From contig NZ_JACIVI010000008.1 in assembly GCF_014145335.1 (NCBI RefSeq), positions 29,687 to 93,686 of the forward strand: a stretch of DNA of 64,000 bases. Reading direction: 5' to 3'. Numbering within the stretch: position 1 is the stretch's first letter; every line of letters begins with the position of its first letter. The notes below the pieces were generated by a model. That model was not told where the DNA came from. It saw only the letters and a list, made by a program, of their open reading frames with translations, and did no database searches. The translations under genes and the position numbers were made by a program. The DNA comes from Aquariibacter albus. Lineage in GTDB: Bacteria; Pseudomonadota; Gammaproteobacteria; Burkholderiales; Burkholderiaceae_C. Positions 24,903 through 35,996 of the stretch are shown here, one piece after another.

Positions 24903-26203
24903 CCTCTCCTGAGGTGTCTCTCCCCCAGGGGGAGCCTTCCGACCGCTCATCGCTCATTGCCCATGCGCATCGCGAGCCTCGCCATCGCGGCCTGATGGTC
25001 ATCTACTTGAGCGGGGGGGTGGATTGCCACCAGTTGCTGAGTCCTCGTGCCGGGGCCAACCGGCGTGCTTACGAAGCCGCCCGTCCGGGCTTGGCCTTGC
25101 CGGACTACCCCGCAGCTGCGCTGACGCCTGATTGGCAATTGCACCCCGTTCTCACCTCACTGCATGCTGCATGGGCCGCCGGCCAGCTAGGCATCGTGCG
25201 CAACGTTGGGCCTCTCCTGCAGCCGGTGAGTGCCGTCGACTACCGACAGCGCAGCAAGCCGCTGCCGCCCCAGCTCTTCAGCCATTCCAGTCAGAACAGC
25301 CTCTGGCAGGCAGGTGATGCCGGAGTGCTGGCGCCCCGTACTGGCTGGATCGGCCGCCTGATGGAACTGCTCCATCCGGTCTACAGCCCTGCGGCCAGGC
25401 TGTCCCCGATGCTCAGCTTCAGCGGACCGCAACCCAGTTTCGGCGCTGAGACGCTTCGCTCTTTGGGTTTGAGCCAAGACGGGGCGGAGCCTCGGATGTC
25501 TACGCGGCGCATCCCGCGCGATGTGGTGGCTCTGGCGGAGCAGGTCATGGCACGCATGGCCACGACCAGAGACCTTGGTGCGGGGCATCCTCTGGCCCAG
25601 GAGTACGCCCGGGCCCAGCACAGGGCAGCTGGCGTGGTGTCGCTGATCAACGACGCCCTCGCTTCCGTGCAAGTGACGACGAGTTTCCCGGCCCTGCCCG
25701 CGCTGAAGACTGCAGCCCGCTTGTTCAAGGCTGATAGCTTGCTCGGCCGGCGTCGATCGGTCCACTTTCTGATGCATGGGGGCTACGACCAGCACCGTGA
25801 ACTTGCGTCCGACCTTCAAGAGCGACTCAAGGATCTGAACGCGGGCTTGACCGCCTTTCGCGCCGCGCTAGAGGAACTCAAGCTAACCGATGATGTGTTG
25901 ACCGTGATCTACAGCGAGTTCGGCCGCAGCCTTGTGCAGAATGCAAGCGGAACTGACCACGGCTGGGGGGGGCATGTTCTCTTGCTGGGTGGTGGCGTGC
26001 GGACAGGCTTGCATGGCCGAGAGCCCGATCTCACTCGAAACAGCCCGGATCTCGTGGAGGCCCGAGGCTTGCTTCTACCCAGCACGGCGACCGACCAGCT
26101 GATGGCCGAGCTTGCATCCTGGATGGGGCTGCCGCGCGACCTGATGCCCAGCGTGCTGCCGAATCTGGGGGCCTTCCAACGCCTTGAACCCCTCTTTGCT
26201 TGA
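24899..26203 (+). CDS. DUF1501-family protein without Tat signal
   Basis: The 434-residue protein belongs to the DUF1501 (sulfatase/alkaline-phosphatase-like fold) group: 'LMVIYLSGGVDCHQLLSPRA', 'LHPVLTSLHAAWAAGQLGIV', 'SHSSQNSLWQ', 'GGYDQHREL', 'VIYSEFGRSLVQNASGTDHG' and 'GGHVLLLGG'. Family members normally begin with a twin-arginine signal ('RRxFL'). Here the first 30 residues are polar with no such signal, so the protein is predicted cytoplasmic or N-terminally altered. It is translationally coupled to the DUF1800 gene. The biochemical function of the pair is unknown. Confidence 0.82.
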   Translation: MTSPEVSLPQGEPSDRSSLIAHAHREPRHRGLMVIYLSGGVDCHQLLSPRAGANRRAYEAARPGLALPDYPAAALTPDWQLHPVLTSLHAAWAAGQLGIVRNVGPLLQPVSAVDYRQRSKPLPPQLFSHSSQNSLWQAGDAGVLAPRTGWIGRLMELLHPVYSPAARLSPMLSFSGPQPSFGAETLRSLGLSQDGAEPRMSTRRIPRDVVALAEQVMARMATTRDLGAGHPLAQEYARAQHRAAGVVSLINDALASVQVTTSFPALPALKTAARLFKADSLLGRRRSVHFLMHGGYDQHRELASDLQERLKDLNAGLTAFRAALEELKLTDDVLTVIYSEFGRSLVQNASGTDHGWGGHVLLLGGGVRTGLHGREPDLTRNSPDLVEARGLLLPSTATDQLMAELASWMGLPRDLMPSVLPNLGAFQRLEPLFA

Positions 26204-26258
26204 CAGTCCGCCAAGGTAGGGAAGGTATGCTGATCTTCCACGACATTGATGTGCCCTC

Positions 26259-26894
26259 ATGGACAGCTACTACGAACTGCCCCGAACCGAGATTGCGGCG
26301 CTGGTGACCCGCCCCCCGAAGCGTGTTCTTGAAGTCGGATGCGGAGGCGGGTCCTTTTCCGCCCACTTTCCAGAGGTATCCGAGTACTGGGGCATTGAGC
26401 CAGTTCAGGCCATGGCGGAGCGGGCAAGCGCCAAGCTCCATAAAGTGCTGGTGGGCATGGTCGAGGCTCATCTGGACGCATTGCCTGACGCATATTTCGA
26501 CCTGATCGTCTGCAACGATGTCCTCGAGCACATGATCGATCCGCAGGCAGTCCTCCGTGCGTTGCAGTCAAAGATGGCGCCTGGAGGGGAACTGGTCGGG
26601 TCGGTACCGAACGTCCGCAACTCACAGCTCCTCAAGGAGGTGCTGGTGGAAAAGGACTGGCGATATGTCGATGCGGGTACTCTGGACCGTACGCATCTGC
26701 GCTTCTTCACGCTGAAGAGTCTGGGACGAGTCTTGCGCGAAACGGGCTTCGTTGTCGATCACGTGGGTGGCATCAACACGCTGTGGAAGTGGAGAGGAAG
26801 GCGGCATGCTCTCATCCCGCTCGCCTGGGCAGTGATCTTTGGCAAGGACACCCTGTACAACCAGCTCGCCTTTCGGCTTCGCCTGCCGAGCTGA
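26259..26894 (+). CDS. Class I SAM-dependent methyltransferase
   Basis: The 211-residue methyltransferase has motif I 'RVLEVGCGGGSFSAHFP', acidic 'YWGIEPVQAMAERASAK', and 'YFDLIVCNDVLEHMIDPQAV'. The post-core 'DRTHLRFFTLKSLGRVLRET' is the type seen in sugar/lipid and ubiquinone-like methyltransferases. A hydrophobic segment near the C-terminus ('ALIPLAWAVIFGKDTLYNQL') may attach it to the membrane. It follows DUF1501 by 55 bp on the same strand and shares its lower GC. The GT-linked methyltransferases elsewhere in the window are related in type but not closely alike. Confidence 0.85.
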   Translation: MDSYYELPRTEIAALVTRPPKRVLEVGCGGGSFSAHFPEVSEYWGIEPVQAMAERASAKLHKVLVGMVEAHLDALPDAYFDLIVCNDVLEHMIDPQAVLRALQSKMAPGGELVGSVPNVRNSQLLKEVLVEKDWRYVDAGTLDRTHLRFFTLKSLGRVLRETGFVVDHVGGINTLWKWRGRRHALIPLAWAVIFGKDTLYNQLAFRLRLPS

Positions 26895-26927
26895 CTCCAA
26901 GCGATCTGCGGTCGACCCTGGACCGGT

Positions 26928-28457
<1,530 letters not shown>

Positions 28458-28532
28458 GGGGGGCTCCGTGCTGCGGGAAGAACTGCAGCCTACGCAAGCC
28501 CCGGGGCCGGCACCAGCCCGGCGGACTGGCTT

Positions 28533-28556
28533 CATTGTTCGATGAAGTGAACAATG
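28533..28556. promoter_or_regulatory. LysR-type operator dyad between mmsA and its divergent regulator
   Basis: CATTGTTC (28533–28540) and GAACAATG (28549–28556) form a perfect 8-bp inverted repeat around an 8-nt spacer. The T–A ends spaced as in LysR boxes support this. It lies 9 bp before the regulator's probable start and 76 bp from mmsA. Confidence 0.65.
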
Positions 28557-28564
28557 TGTGGCCA

Positions 28565-29578
28565 ATGAGTCCCGGGTTCGCCATGCCTTCGCCCTCCCCC
28601 GATGCCCCGCGCCCCGACCTGCTCTGGCCGCAGATCCACACCCTGGGCGTGCTGGCCGAGCAGGGCAGCGTCACCGCCACCGCGGCGCGGCTCGGGCTGA
28701 GCAAGGCCGCGGTCAGCCAGCGCCTGACCGAGCTGGAGCGGCAGGCCGGCGTGCCGCTGCTGCGCCGCACCACCCGCAGCGTGCGGCTGACCGAGGCCGG
28801 GCTGCAGCTGGTCGAGGCCACCCGCGGCGCCTACACCCAGATCGCCCGCGGCTTCGCCGAGGTGCGCGACCTGGCCGAGGCACCGCGCGGTCTGCTGCGG
28901 CTGACCGTGCCGGTCGCGCTGGGGCGGCAGCACATCGTGCCGCACCTGGCGGGCTTCCTGCGTGCCCACCCGGGCCTGCGCATCGAGCTGGATCTGTCCG
29001 ACCGCCTGGTGCCGCTGGCGCGCGAGGGCTACGACCTGGCCATCCGACACGCCAGCGCGGCCCCCGAGGACCATGTCGCCTGGACGCTCTGCCCGACCCG
29101 CGCCGTGCTGGTGGCCACGCCCGAGCACCTGCAGGTCCGCGGCGAGCCGCAGCACCCGCGCGAGCTGGCCGCCCACGAGGCTCTGGGCTACTGGCGACCG
29201 GGCGAGCCGGCCGCCTGGCGCTTCGAGCCGCTGGCGCCCGCCCCGGGCGAGCCTGAACTCCCGGTCACCGTGCCCTTGCGCGGCGCCCTGGCCGCCAACA
29301 ACAGCGAGCTGCTGCGCGCCGCCGCGCTCGAAGGCCTGGGCCTGGCCCTGCTGCCGGATTTCAGCGCCCAGGCCGAAGTCCGCGCCGGGCGGCTCAAGCC
29401 GCTGCTGCCGGACTGGCGCGAGGTCTCGGCCTTCGGCGCTCAGATCCTGGCCCTGCGGCCCGCCCATGTGGCCCCGACCCGCGCGGTCCGGGCCCTCGTG
29501 GCCCATTTGCGCGAGGTGCTGGCCGATGGCTTTCCGCTGACGGCCGGCGAGACGGGCAAAAAAAACCCGCCGACCTGA
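28565..29578 (+). CDS. LysR-family transcriptional regulator, divergent from mmsA
   Basis: This is a protein of about 337 residues; the ATGs at 28565 and 28583 are both in frame and the first is used here. The winged-helix domain is '[20 protein letters not shown]', '[20 protein letters not shown]'. The effector domain contains '[20 protein letters not shown]' and '[20 protein letters not shown]'. Its binding site probably is the 28533–28556 dyad, giving autoregulation and control of mmsA. The stop codon lies in the loop of a hairpin whose T-tract points the other way. Confidence 0.9.
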   Translation: MSPGFAMPSPSPDAPRPDLLWPQIHTLGVLAEQGSVTATAARLGLSKAAVSQRLTELERQAGVPLLRRTTRSVRLTEAGLQLVEATRGAYTQIARGFAEVRDLAEAPRGLLRLTVPVALGRQHIVPHLAGFLRAHPGLRIELDLSDRLVPLAREGYDLAIRHASAAPEDHVAWTLCPTRAVLVATPEHLQVRGEPQHPRELAAHEALGYWRPGEPAAWRFEPLAPAPGEPELPVTVPLRGALAANNSELLRAAALEGLGLALLPDFSAQAEVRAGRLKPLLPDWREVSAFGAQILALRPAHVAPTRAVRALVAHLREVLADGFPLTAGETGKKNPPT

Positions 29579-29590
29579 GGTCGGCGGGTT
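29558..29590 (-). terminator. Left-pointing rho-independent terminator overlapping the LysR gene's 3' end
   Basis: A perfect 12-bp stem AACCCGCCGACC / GGTCGGCGGGTT has a 3-nt loop (29564–29590). On the minus strand it is followed by eight T residues (29558–29565), so it terminates leftward transcription. No leftward gene is annotated between here and the tetR promoter. Confidence 0.8.
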
Positions 29591-29926
29591 GAGGAGATCC
29601 CCCGGAGGAGACCGTTGGGCCCGTGGGGCTGGCGCGTCGCGCTCACCGTGCCGGCTTCGCTGGGGCGACCGTACTGCGACGGTTGGACCGGAGGGGGCGG
29701 AACGCGCTGCCCGATTCGCGGTTCGGCGTCTCGGGACGCCGACGTGTGACAGCACGGATCGATTGTTGGAAGGGGTGAGACGGGGGGTTGAATCCCCATA
29801 AAGTGGGTGTCTCGTGGAATCGAGCGGCCGTGAGCTGCCGCACCGGGCGCCGATCGGCCGGATTGCCGGTCCCAGCCCCCGCTTACGGAGGAATCCTCGT
29901 CCAGGACGCCCCGCCACACTGCGGCC
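29591..29926. other. 336-bp stretch without a convincing gene; possible leftward small RNA
   Basis: No protein-coding frame here has convincing composition; the leftward 66-codon frame at 29643–29843 has no recognisable motif. The stretch contains hairpins, including one read on the minus strand as CGGCGTC-CCGA-GACGCCG (about 29727–29743). It leads directly into the left-pointing terminator at 29558–29590. That makes a minus-strand non-coding transcript of roughly 150–250 nt plausible. A promoter for it could not be pinned down. Confidence 0.35.
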
Positions 29927-30139
29927 ATGCGCCCCACCCTGCTCCCGACATATGCCCGGCGCGTCCGGCCCGTGGCCTGGTGGCGGCGCTGGTGGCCCCA
30001 GGGTGGCCGAGGCCGGCGCGAGCTGCTGGCCGGCACCCCGGACCCGGCCGATGTCGGCATCTGCCTCGGCTTGGAACTGAGCCTTCAGGCCATGACGGCG
30101 GAGGGCGTTCACCCCTCGCGATGGAGGGCAGCGACCTGA
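29927..30139 (+). CDS. Possible small basic Trp-rich protein (70 aa)
   Basis: The 70-codon frame has G/C at most third positions (about 60 of 70), similar to real genes here. CACACT lies exactly 6 nt before the ATG, like the tetR start. The N-terminal half is basic and Trp-rich ('VAWWRRWWPQGGRGRRELL'). The C-terminal half holds 'ADVGICLGLELSLQAMTAEG'. I recognise no family, and it could be a chance frame upstream of tetR. Confidence 0.35.
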   Translation: MRPTLLPTYARRVRPVAWWRRWWPQGGRGRRELLAGTPDPADVGICLGLELSLQAMTAEGVHPSRWRAAT

Positions 30140-30184
30140 CATTCGCGGTGGAGACGGTGCGTCTGCCCGAGCAACGCGCCGTCA

Positions 30185-30190
30185 TACACT
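30185..30190 (+). promoter_or_regulatory. -10-like TACACT 6 nt before tetR
   Basis: TACACT ends 6 nt before the ATG at 30197, predicting a transcript that begins at or next to the start codon. No -35 is evident. Confidence 0.45.
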
Positions 30191-30196
30191 GCCGTC

Positions 30197-30808
30197 ATGG
30201 ACAAACCCAGCTTTCGCGAACGGGTCCTGGTGGCCCGGGAACAGGCCATCGTCGAGGCCGCCAACCGCCTGCTGGCCGAGAAGGGCTTCGACTTGATGAC
30301 CGTCGACGAAGTCGCGGCCCAGGTCGGCATCGCCAAGGCCAGCCTCTACAAGCATTTCAGCTCGAAGGAATCGCTGGCGGCCGCGGCCATGGTCAGGTTG
30401 ATGGATCGCGCCCTCGCCTTCGTGGCGGAGCGCGAGGCGCTGGACCCGGCGCCCGCGCCGCTCGACCAGCTCAAGGCGGTGGCCCGCTGGAGCATGGAGG
30501 TGCAGATGGCCGGCGAGATGCCCAGCCTGCCTGCGCAGAACTCCAGCCTGCGCGCCGAGCTGACGGGCCGGGCCGACTACCTCGACCGCCTCTTCGAGTT
30601 GAGCGACCGCATCGGCGCCTGGGTCGAGGCCGCACAGGCGGCCGGTGCGCTCAATCCCCAGCTGCCGCCCGAGGTGGTGCTCTACACCGTCTACGCGCGG
30701 GCCTGTGATCCGGTGCTGGCGGTGCTGCGCCAGGCGGGCAGCGCCAGCTCCGAACAGATCATCGACTGGGTGCTCGCCAGCTGCTTCGACGGCCTGGCCG
30801 CGCGCTGA
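30197..30808 (+). CDS. TetR/AcrR-family transcriptional regulator
   Basis: The 203-residue regulator has the N-terminal HTH 'AANRLLAEKGFDLMTVDEVA', 'VGIAKASLYKHFSSKESL', followed by an all-helical ligand-binding domain containing 'LKAVARWSMEVQMAGEMPSL' and 'EQIIDWVLASCFDGLAAR'. Its targets are not evident: neighbours are a possible small gene upstream and the convergent aceB gene. A possible leaderless start is described at 30185. Confidence 0.9.
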   Translation: MDKPSFRERVLVAREQAIVEAANRLLAEKGFDLMTVDEVAAQVGIAKASLYKHFSSKESLAAAAMVRLMDRALAFVAEREALDPAPAPLDQLKAVARWSMEVQMAGEMPSLPAQNSSLRAELTGRADYLDRLFELSDRIGAWVEAAQAAGALNPQLPPEVVLYTVYARACDPVLAVLRQAGSASSEQIIDWVLASCFDGLAAR

Positions 30809-30823
30809 GCGGCCGGCCCACGG

Positions 30824-30846
30824 AAAAGGGCACCCGCAGGTGCCCT
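30824..30846 (-). terminator. Terminator of aceB
   Basis: The 8-bp stem AGGGCACC / GGTGCCCT with a CGCA loop (30827–30846) is followed on the minus strand by T residues (30824–30827). It lies just beyond the aceB stop codon at 30902, between convergent aceB and tetR. Confidence 0.65.
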
Positions 30847-30901
30847 CGTCATGCCCTGACGGCGCGAGATCCCGGGCCGTGCGGTCCGGGGCCCCGGTCG
30901 A

Positions 30902-32491
<1,590 letters not shown>

Positions 32492-32610
32492 GGGAGGGCT
32501 CCTGGGGGTCGGGGCGCGCGGCGGCGCGGTCGGAGAAAACAAGGGGCCGGCACCGGGGTGCGCGGCAGGACGGGGGACGCTGGGGCCGGTGTTCTGCGGT
32601 GGCGGGAAGC

Positions 32611-33357
32611 TCAGGCGTCGGCCGCGCCGCCGGGGTCACCGAGCAGCGGCAGCAAGTCATCGAGCCGCCGGCCCTCGTGGGTCGGCGGGGGATCCAGGGT
32701 CTCGCGCGGCAGGCCGGCGCGGTTCAGCCAGAAGCTCGTGAAGCCGAACCAGGTCGCGCCAAGCACGTCCCAGCCATTGCTCGACACGAACAGCACCTGG
32801 CGTGCCTGAAGTTCGGGACGGGTCTGGCGCAGCACCTCCAGCCCGTGCTGGTAGACGCGCGGATCCGGTTTGTAGCAGCGCAGCGGGCCCACGCTGATCA
32901 GCGGATCGATCAGGTCGGCGATGCCGGCGCTCTTCACGGCCACCGCGATCATCGCCGGGTCGCCATTCGAGAGGATGCCCGCCGGCAGGCCCAGGGCCCG
33001 CAGCTGCTGCAGCACGCGGCGGTTCTCGGGGTAGGCGCTGAGGTGGCGGTACTCGTTCATCAGCCGCTCTTCGGCGGCCTCGTCCAGCGCCAGGCCCAGG
33101 GTCTGGGCAGCGTGCCGCAGGCTGGCGCGGGTCAGGTCCCAGAAGGGCTGGTAGAGGCGCCCGCCGGCATCGGCCATGCTGACCAGGCGGCTGTATTCGA
33201 GCTGTTTGTCGCGCCACAGCCGCGCCAGGGCCTCGCCGCGGCCGGGAAAGCGCTGTTCGGCGCTGGCGGCCACGCTGTAGACGTCGAACAAGGTGCCGTA
33301 GGCGTCGAACAGCACGGCCCGCAAAGGCGGTCGGGGGCGGTTCGGCAACTTGTCCAT
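32611..33357 (-). CDS. Haloacid dehalogenase, type II (L-2-haloacid dehalogenase-like)
   Basis: The 248-residue HAD-superfamily protein starts at the ATG at 33357. Motif I is 'AVLFDAYGTLFDVYS' with nucleophile Asp, motif II is 'GILSNGDPAMIA', the Lys motif is 'YKPDPRVYQHGL' and motif III is 'VLFVSSNGWDVLGATWFGF'. The SNGW pattern is typical of type II 2-haloacid dehalogenases, which convert L-2-haloacids to 2-hydroxyacids. A natural non-halogenated substrate is also possible. TACAGT lies exactly 6 nt before the start on this strand. Confidence 0.88.
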   Translation of the reverse strand: MDKLPNRPRPPLRAVLFDAYGTLFDVYSVAASAEQRFPGRGEALARLWRDKQLEYSRLVSMADAGGRLYQPFWDLTRASLRHAAQTLGLALDEAAEERLMNEYRHLSAYPENRRVLQQLRALGLPAGILSNGDPAMIAVAVKSAGIADLIDPLISVGPLRCYKPDPRVYQHGLEVLRQTRPELQARQVLFVSSNGWDVLGATWFGFTSFWLNRAGLPRETLDPPPTHEGRRLDDLLPLLGDPGGAADA

Positions 33358-33363
33358 CGGGCC

Positions 33364-33369
33364 ACTGTA
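33364..33369 (-). promoter_or_regulatory. -10-like TACAGT 6 nt before the dehalogenase gene
   Basis: Read on the minus strand, TACAGT is followed by six bases and then the ATG at 33357. A leaderless or nearly leaderless transcript would result. Confidence 0.4.
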
Positions 33370-33538
33370 TGCGCAAGCCGACGGCCGATTGATGCACCGC
33401 AGCGCGCTGCATTCCTGCGCGGCGCGCACGAATCGGAGGCTTCATGCCCTGCGATCGCGCGCGGCACAGGGGGGATCTTTCCGCTGCCTTCCTGCCGGAA
33501 TCAAGGGCTGAGCCGAGGGCAGTCCGTCATGCCGGACC

Positions 33539-33544
33539 CATAAT
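33539..33544 (+). promoter_or_regulatory. -10-like CATAAT 8 nt before the LysR gene
   Basis: CATAAT matches five of six consensus bases and ends 8 nt before the ATG at 33553. Confidence 0.4.
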
Positions 33545-33552
33545 CGCGGTCC

Positions 33553-34473
33553 ATGGACCGGCTCAAGCAACTCGAGTCCTTCGTGGGCGTCGCCACCAAG
33601 GGCAGCCTGACCCAGGCCGCGGCCGACGAGGGCGTGGCCCCGGCGGTGGTCGGTCGGCGCATCGATGCGCTGGAGGAGCGCCTGGGCGTGAAGCTGCTGG
33701 TCCGCACCACGCGCCGCATCACCCTGACCCACGAGGGCAGCGCCTTCCTGGAGGATTGCCAGCGCCTGCTCGGCGAGCTCGCCAGCGCCGAGGCCAGCGT
33801 CAGCGCCGGCGGCGTGAAGGCCAGCGGCCACCTGCGGGTGACGGCGCCGGCCGGTTTCGGCCGCCGGCACGTGGCGCCGCTGGTGCCGCGCTTCGCCGAG
33901 CTGCACCCCGACGTGACCGTCTCGCTGAACCTGGCCGACCGCATCGTCGACATCGTGCACGAGCGCTACGACTGCGCGGTGCGGGTCGGCGACCTGCCCG
34001 ATTCCAGCCTGGTCAGCGTTCGGCTGGCCGACAACCGGCGTGTCTGCGTCGCCACCCCCACCTACCTGCAGCGCCACGGCACCCCGCAGCAGCCCGACGA
34101 CCTGGCCCGCCACGACTGCCTGACCCTGACCTCCGAGGCCAGCCAGATCCGCGGCTGGGCCTTCACGGTCGATGGCGAGGTGCTGCGATTCAAGCCCAGC
34201 GGCCGGCTCGACTGCTCCGACGGCCAGGTGCTGCACGACTGGTGCCGCGAGGGCCATGGCATCGCCTGGCGCAGCCGCTGGGAGGTGGAGGCCGACCTGG
34301 CTGCCGGCACGCTGCAGAGCGTGCTCGACGACTACGCGGCGCCGCCCAGCGGCATCTACGCCGTCTTTCCGCAGCGCAAGCACCTGCCGCTGCGGGTGCG
34401 GCTGTGGATCGACTTCCTCAAGCACAGCTACGGCGATCCGGCCTACTGGTCCTCGGCCGCCGCCCGCGGCTGA
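33553..34473 (+). CDS. LysR-family transcriptional regulator, divergent from the dehalogenase
   Basis: The 306-residue regulator has HTH region 'FVGVATKGSLTQAAADEGVA', 'VVGRRIDALEERLGVKLLVR', 'RRITLTHEG' and effector domain 'LRVTAPAGFGRRHVAPLVPR', 'ADRIVDIVHERYDCAVRVGD'. This is the common CrgA-like subgroup. Its start lies 196 bp from that of the divergent dehalogenase gene, which may be its target. The stop is followed by three copies of a 16-bp repeat before the convergent kinase gene. Confidence 0.92.
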   Translation: MDRLKQLESFVGVATKGSLTQAAADEGVAPAVVGRRIDALEERLGVKLLVRTTRRITLTHEGSAFLEDCQRLLGELASAEASVSAGGVKASGHLRVTAPAGFGRRHVAPLVPRFAELHPDVTVSLNLADRIVDIVHERYDCAVRVGDLPDSSLVSVRLADNRRVCVATPTYLQRHGTPQQPDDLARHDCLTLTSEASQIRGWAFTVDGEVLRFKPSGRLDCSDGQVLHDWCREGHGIAWRSRWEVEADLAAGTLQSVLDDYAAPPSGIYAVFPQRKHLPLRVRLWIDFLKHSYGDPAYWSSAAARG

Positions 34474-34482
34474 GCCCGCGCC

Positions 34483-34529
34483 CGCCCGGCCCCGGCGCCG
34501 CCCGGCCCCGGCGCCGCCCGGCCCCGGCC
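34483..34529. repeat. 16-bp tandem repeat (about 2.9 copies)
   Basis: The unit CGCCCGGCCCCGGCGC occurs at 34483–34498 and 34499–34514, and a third copy from 34515 diverges at its last base or two. It lies between the convergent LysR and kinase genes and ends within the kinase stop codon. It is strongly GC-rich and self-complementary, so it could fold. Confidence 0.85.
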
Positions 34530-35875
34530 TAGAGGATGCGGCGCGGGTGCGCCAGCGCCTCGTGCGCGGCGTGCAGGCGCCGCACCAGCACGCGGATGAA
34601 GGCCTGGTCCATCTGCTGCCGGGTGGCTGCGCCCAGGCTGGCCAGCCGGGCCGGGCTGAAGCCGAGGGTCGTCGTCGGCGCCGTGCAGACGATGTCGGCC
34701 TGGTGCCGCTTGAGGGCCGGACTGGGGGCCAGGTAGGCCATCTCGCCGACCGAGGTGCCGGCGCCGAGCCGGGCCACGCAGCGGCCGTCGCGATGCACCT
34801 CGACCTCGCCGCGGGCAATGATGTGGAACTGGTCGCCGGTCTCGCCGGCCCGGTGCAGCAGGGTGCCCGCCGGGTGCTGGGCCCAGTCGCCGCGGCGCAC
34901 CAGCTCCCAGCGCTCGACCTCGCCGAAGCCGGCGAAGAAGTCCAGTTCGCCGAGCAGGCGGAAGCGTTCGGAATCCAGCAGCTCCTGGGGCCCGGGCCGC
35001 GGCACCTGCCGGTCGGCGAGCAAGGCCGACAGCGAGGCCGCGAAGGCCTCGCCGTCGGCCGGCCGCCCGGCCGGTGACTTGGCCAGCGCGCCCAGCACCA
35101 CCGCTTCGAGCGCCGGGCTGACGCCGGGCCGCAGCGGCTGCAGCGGCGGCGGTGGCCGGTCGAGGATCTGTGCGATCAGGGCCGCTTCGCTCGGCGCTTC
35201 GAAGGGCGGTCGGCCGGCGATCAGCTGGTAGAGCACGACGCCCAGGGCATAGAGATCGCTGCGGCCGTCGAGCGTGCCGCCCTCGACCTGCTCGGGCGAC
35301 ATGGTCCGCAGCGAGCCGACCCGCGCGACCTGGGTGCAATCGGCCCGCAGGTTCAGCACGCTGCCGAAGTCGCCCAGCTTCACCCGCGCGATGCCGCCGG
35401 CCGCATCGCGCTCGACCAGCAGATTAGCTGCCTTCACGTCGCGGTGCACCAGGCCCTGGCGCGCGACCTGGGCCAGGGCCAGGGCGAGCTGGATGCCGAT
35501 CTCGACGATGCGGTCCAGCGGCAGGAGGGCCTCGGGCCGGGTGTGTGGCCGCAGCGTGCCGCCGCGCACCGGCTCCATCACCAGATAGGGCCCGGCCGGG
35601 TCGTCGGCCGCGTCATAGAGCGTGACCAGGTTGGGGTGCTGCAGCCGGCCGATCAGCGCAGCCTCGGCGGCGAAGAAGCGCTCGCGCAGGCGGCTGGCCT
35701 GCGGGTCGGCCGGGTCCTGCGGCGGCAGGCGCTTGATGGCCACCGGCCGGTCGAGGAAGTCGTCGTGGCCGAGAAAGACTTCGCTGCTGGCGCCCGCACC
35801 CAGCCGCGCCAGCACGCGGTAGCGGCCGATGCGCGCGGGCAGCGGGGGCTCGGTCGGTCCAGGCTCGGCAGGCAT
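34529..35875 (-). CDS. Serine/threonine protein kinase fused to a cyclic-nucleotide-binding domain
   Basis: The 448-residue protein starts at the ATG at 35875. Residues ~17–275 are a Hanks-type kinase: Gly loop 'LGAGASSEV', Lys48 in 'VAIK', 'VHRDVKAANLL' (catalytic Asp146), DFG Asp169, and 'SPEQVEGGTLDGRSDLYALG'. Residues ~300–430 resemble a cNMP-binding/Crp-like domain: 'LLHRAGETGDQFHIIARGEV', 'VARLGAGTSVGEMAYL'. It has no membrane segment, so it is predicted cytoplasmic. A nucleotide-gated kinase would be unusual among bacterial Ser/Thr kinases. No phosphatase or obvious substrate is adjacent. Confidence 0.88.
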   Translation of the reverse strand: MPAEPGPTEPPLPARIGRYRVLARLGAGASSEVFLGHDDFLDRPVAIKRLPPQDPADPQASRLRERFFAAEAALIGRLQHPNLVTLYDAADDPAGPYLVMEPVRGGTLRPHTRPEALLPLDRIVEIGIQLALALAQVARQGLVHRDVKAANLLVERDAAGGIARVKLGDFGSVLNLRADCTQVARVGSLRTMSPEQVEGGTLDGRSDLYALGVVLYQLIAGRPPFEAPSEAALIAQILDRPPPPLQPLRPGVSPALEAVVLGALAKSPAGRPADGEAFAASLSALLADRQVPRPGPQELLDSERFRLLGELDFFAGFGEVERWELVRRGDWAQHPAGTLLHRAGETGDQFHIIARGEVEVHRDGRCVARLGAGTSVGEMAYLAPSPALKRHQADIVCTAPTTTLGFSPARLASLGAATRQQMDQAFIRVLVRRLHAAHEALAHPRRIL

Positions 35876-35984
35876 GCCGGCTTTGTAGCGCGGCCGGCGT
35901 GGCGGCACTCGCGGGATCAGGGGGTGGACCGCCGTCCTGTCTCCCGCCCGCCCCGCCCGGCCCTTGCGCCAGGGGGGGGACCCC

Positions 35985-35990
35985 TAGAAT
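35985..35990 (+). promoter_or_regulatory. -10-like TAGAAT 6 nt before argS
   Basis: TAGAAT is followed by six bases and the argS ATG. A weak -35 (TTGCGC) lies 15 nt upstream of it. A leaderless argS mRNA is predicted. Confidence 0.5.
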
Positions 35991-35996
35991 CTTCGG

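Noticed and set aside
26200..26231. Promoter TTGACA…TATGCT before the methyltransferase at 26259
   Set aside because: The spacing is 20 bp, too long for a standard sigma-70 promoter, so not listed as a feature.
29643..29843. 66-codon minus-strand frame before the orphan terminator
   Set aside because: No ribosome-binding site, no domain and no convincing codon bias; a non-coding RNA is more plausible.
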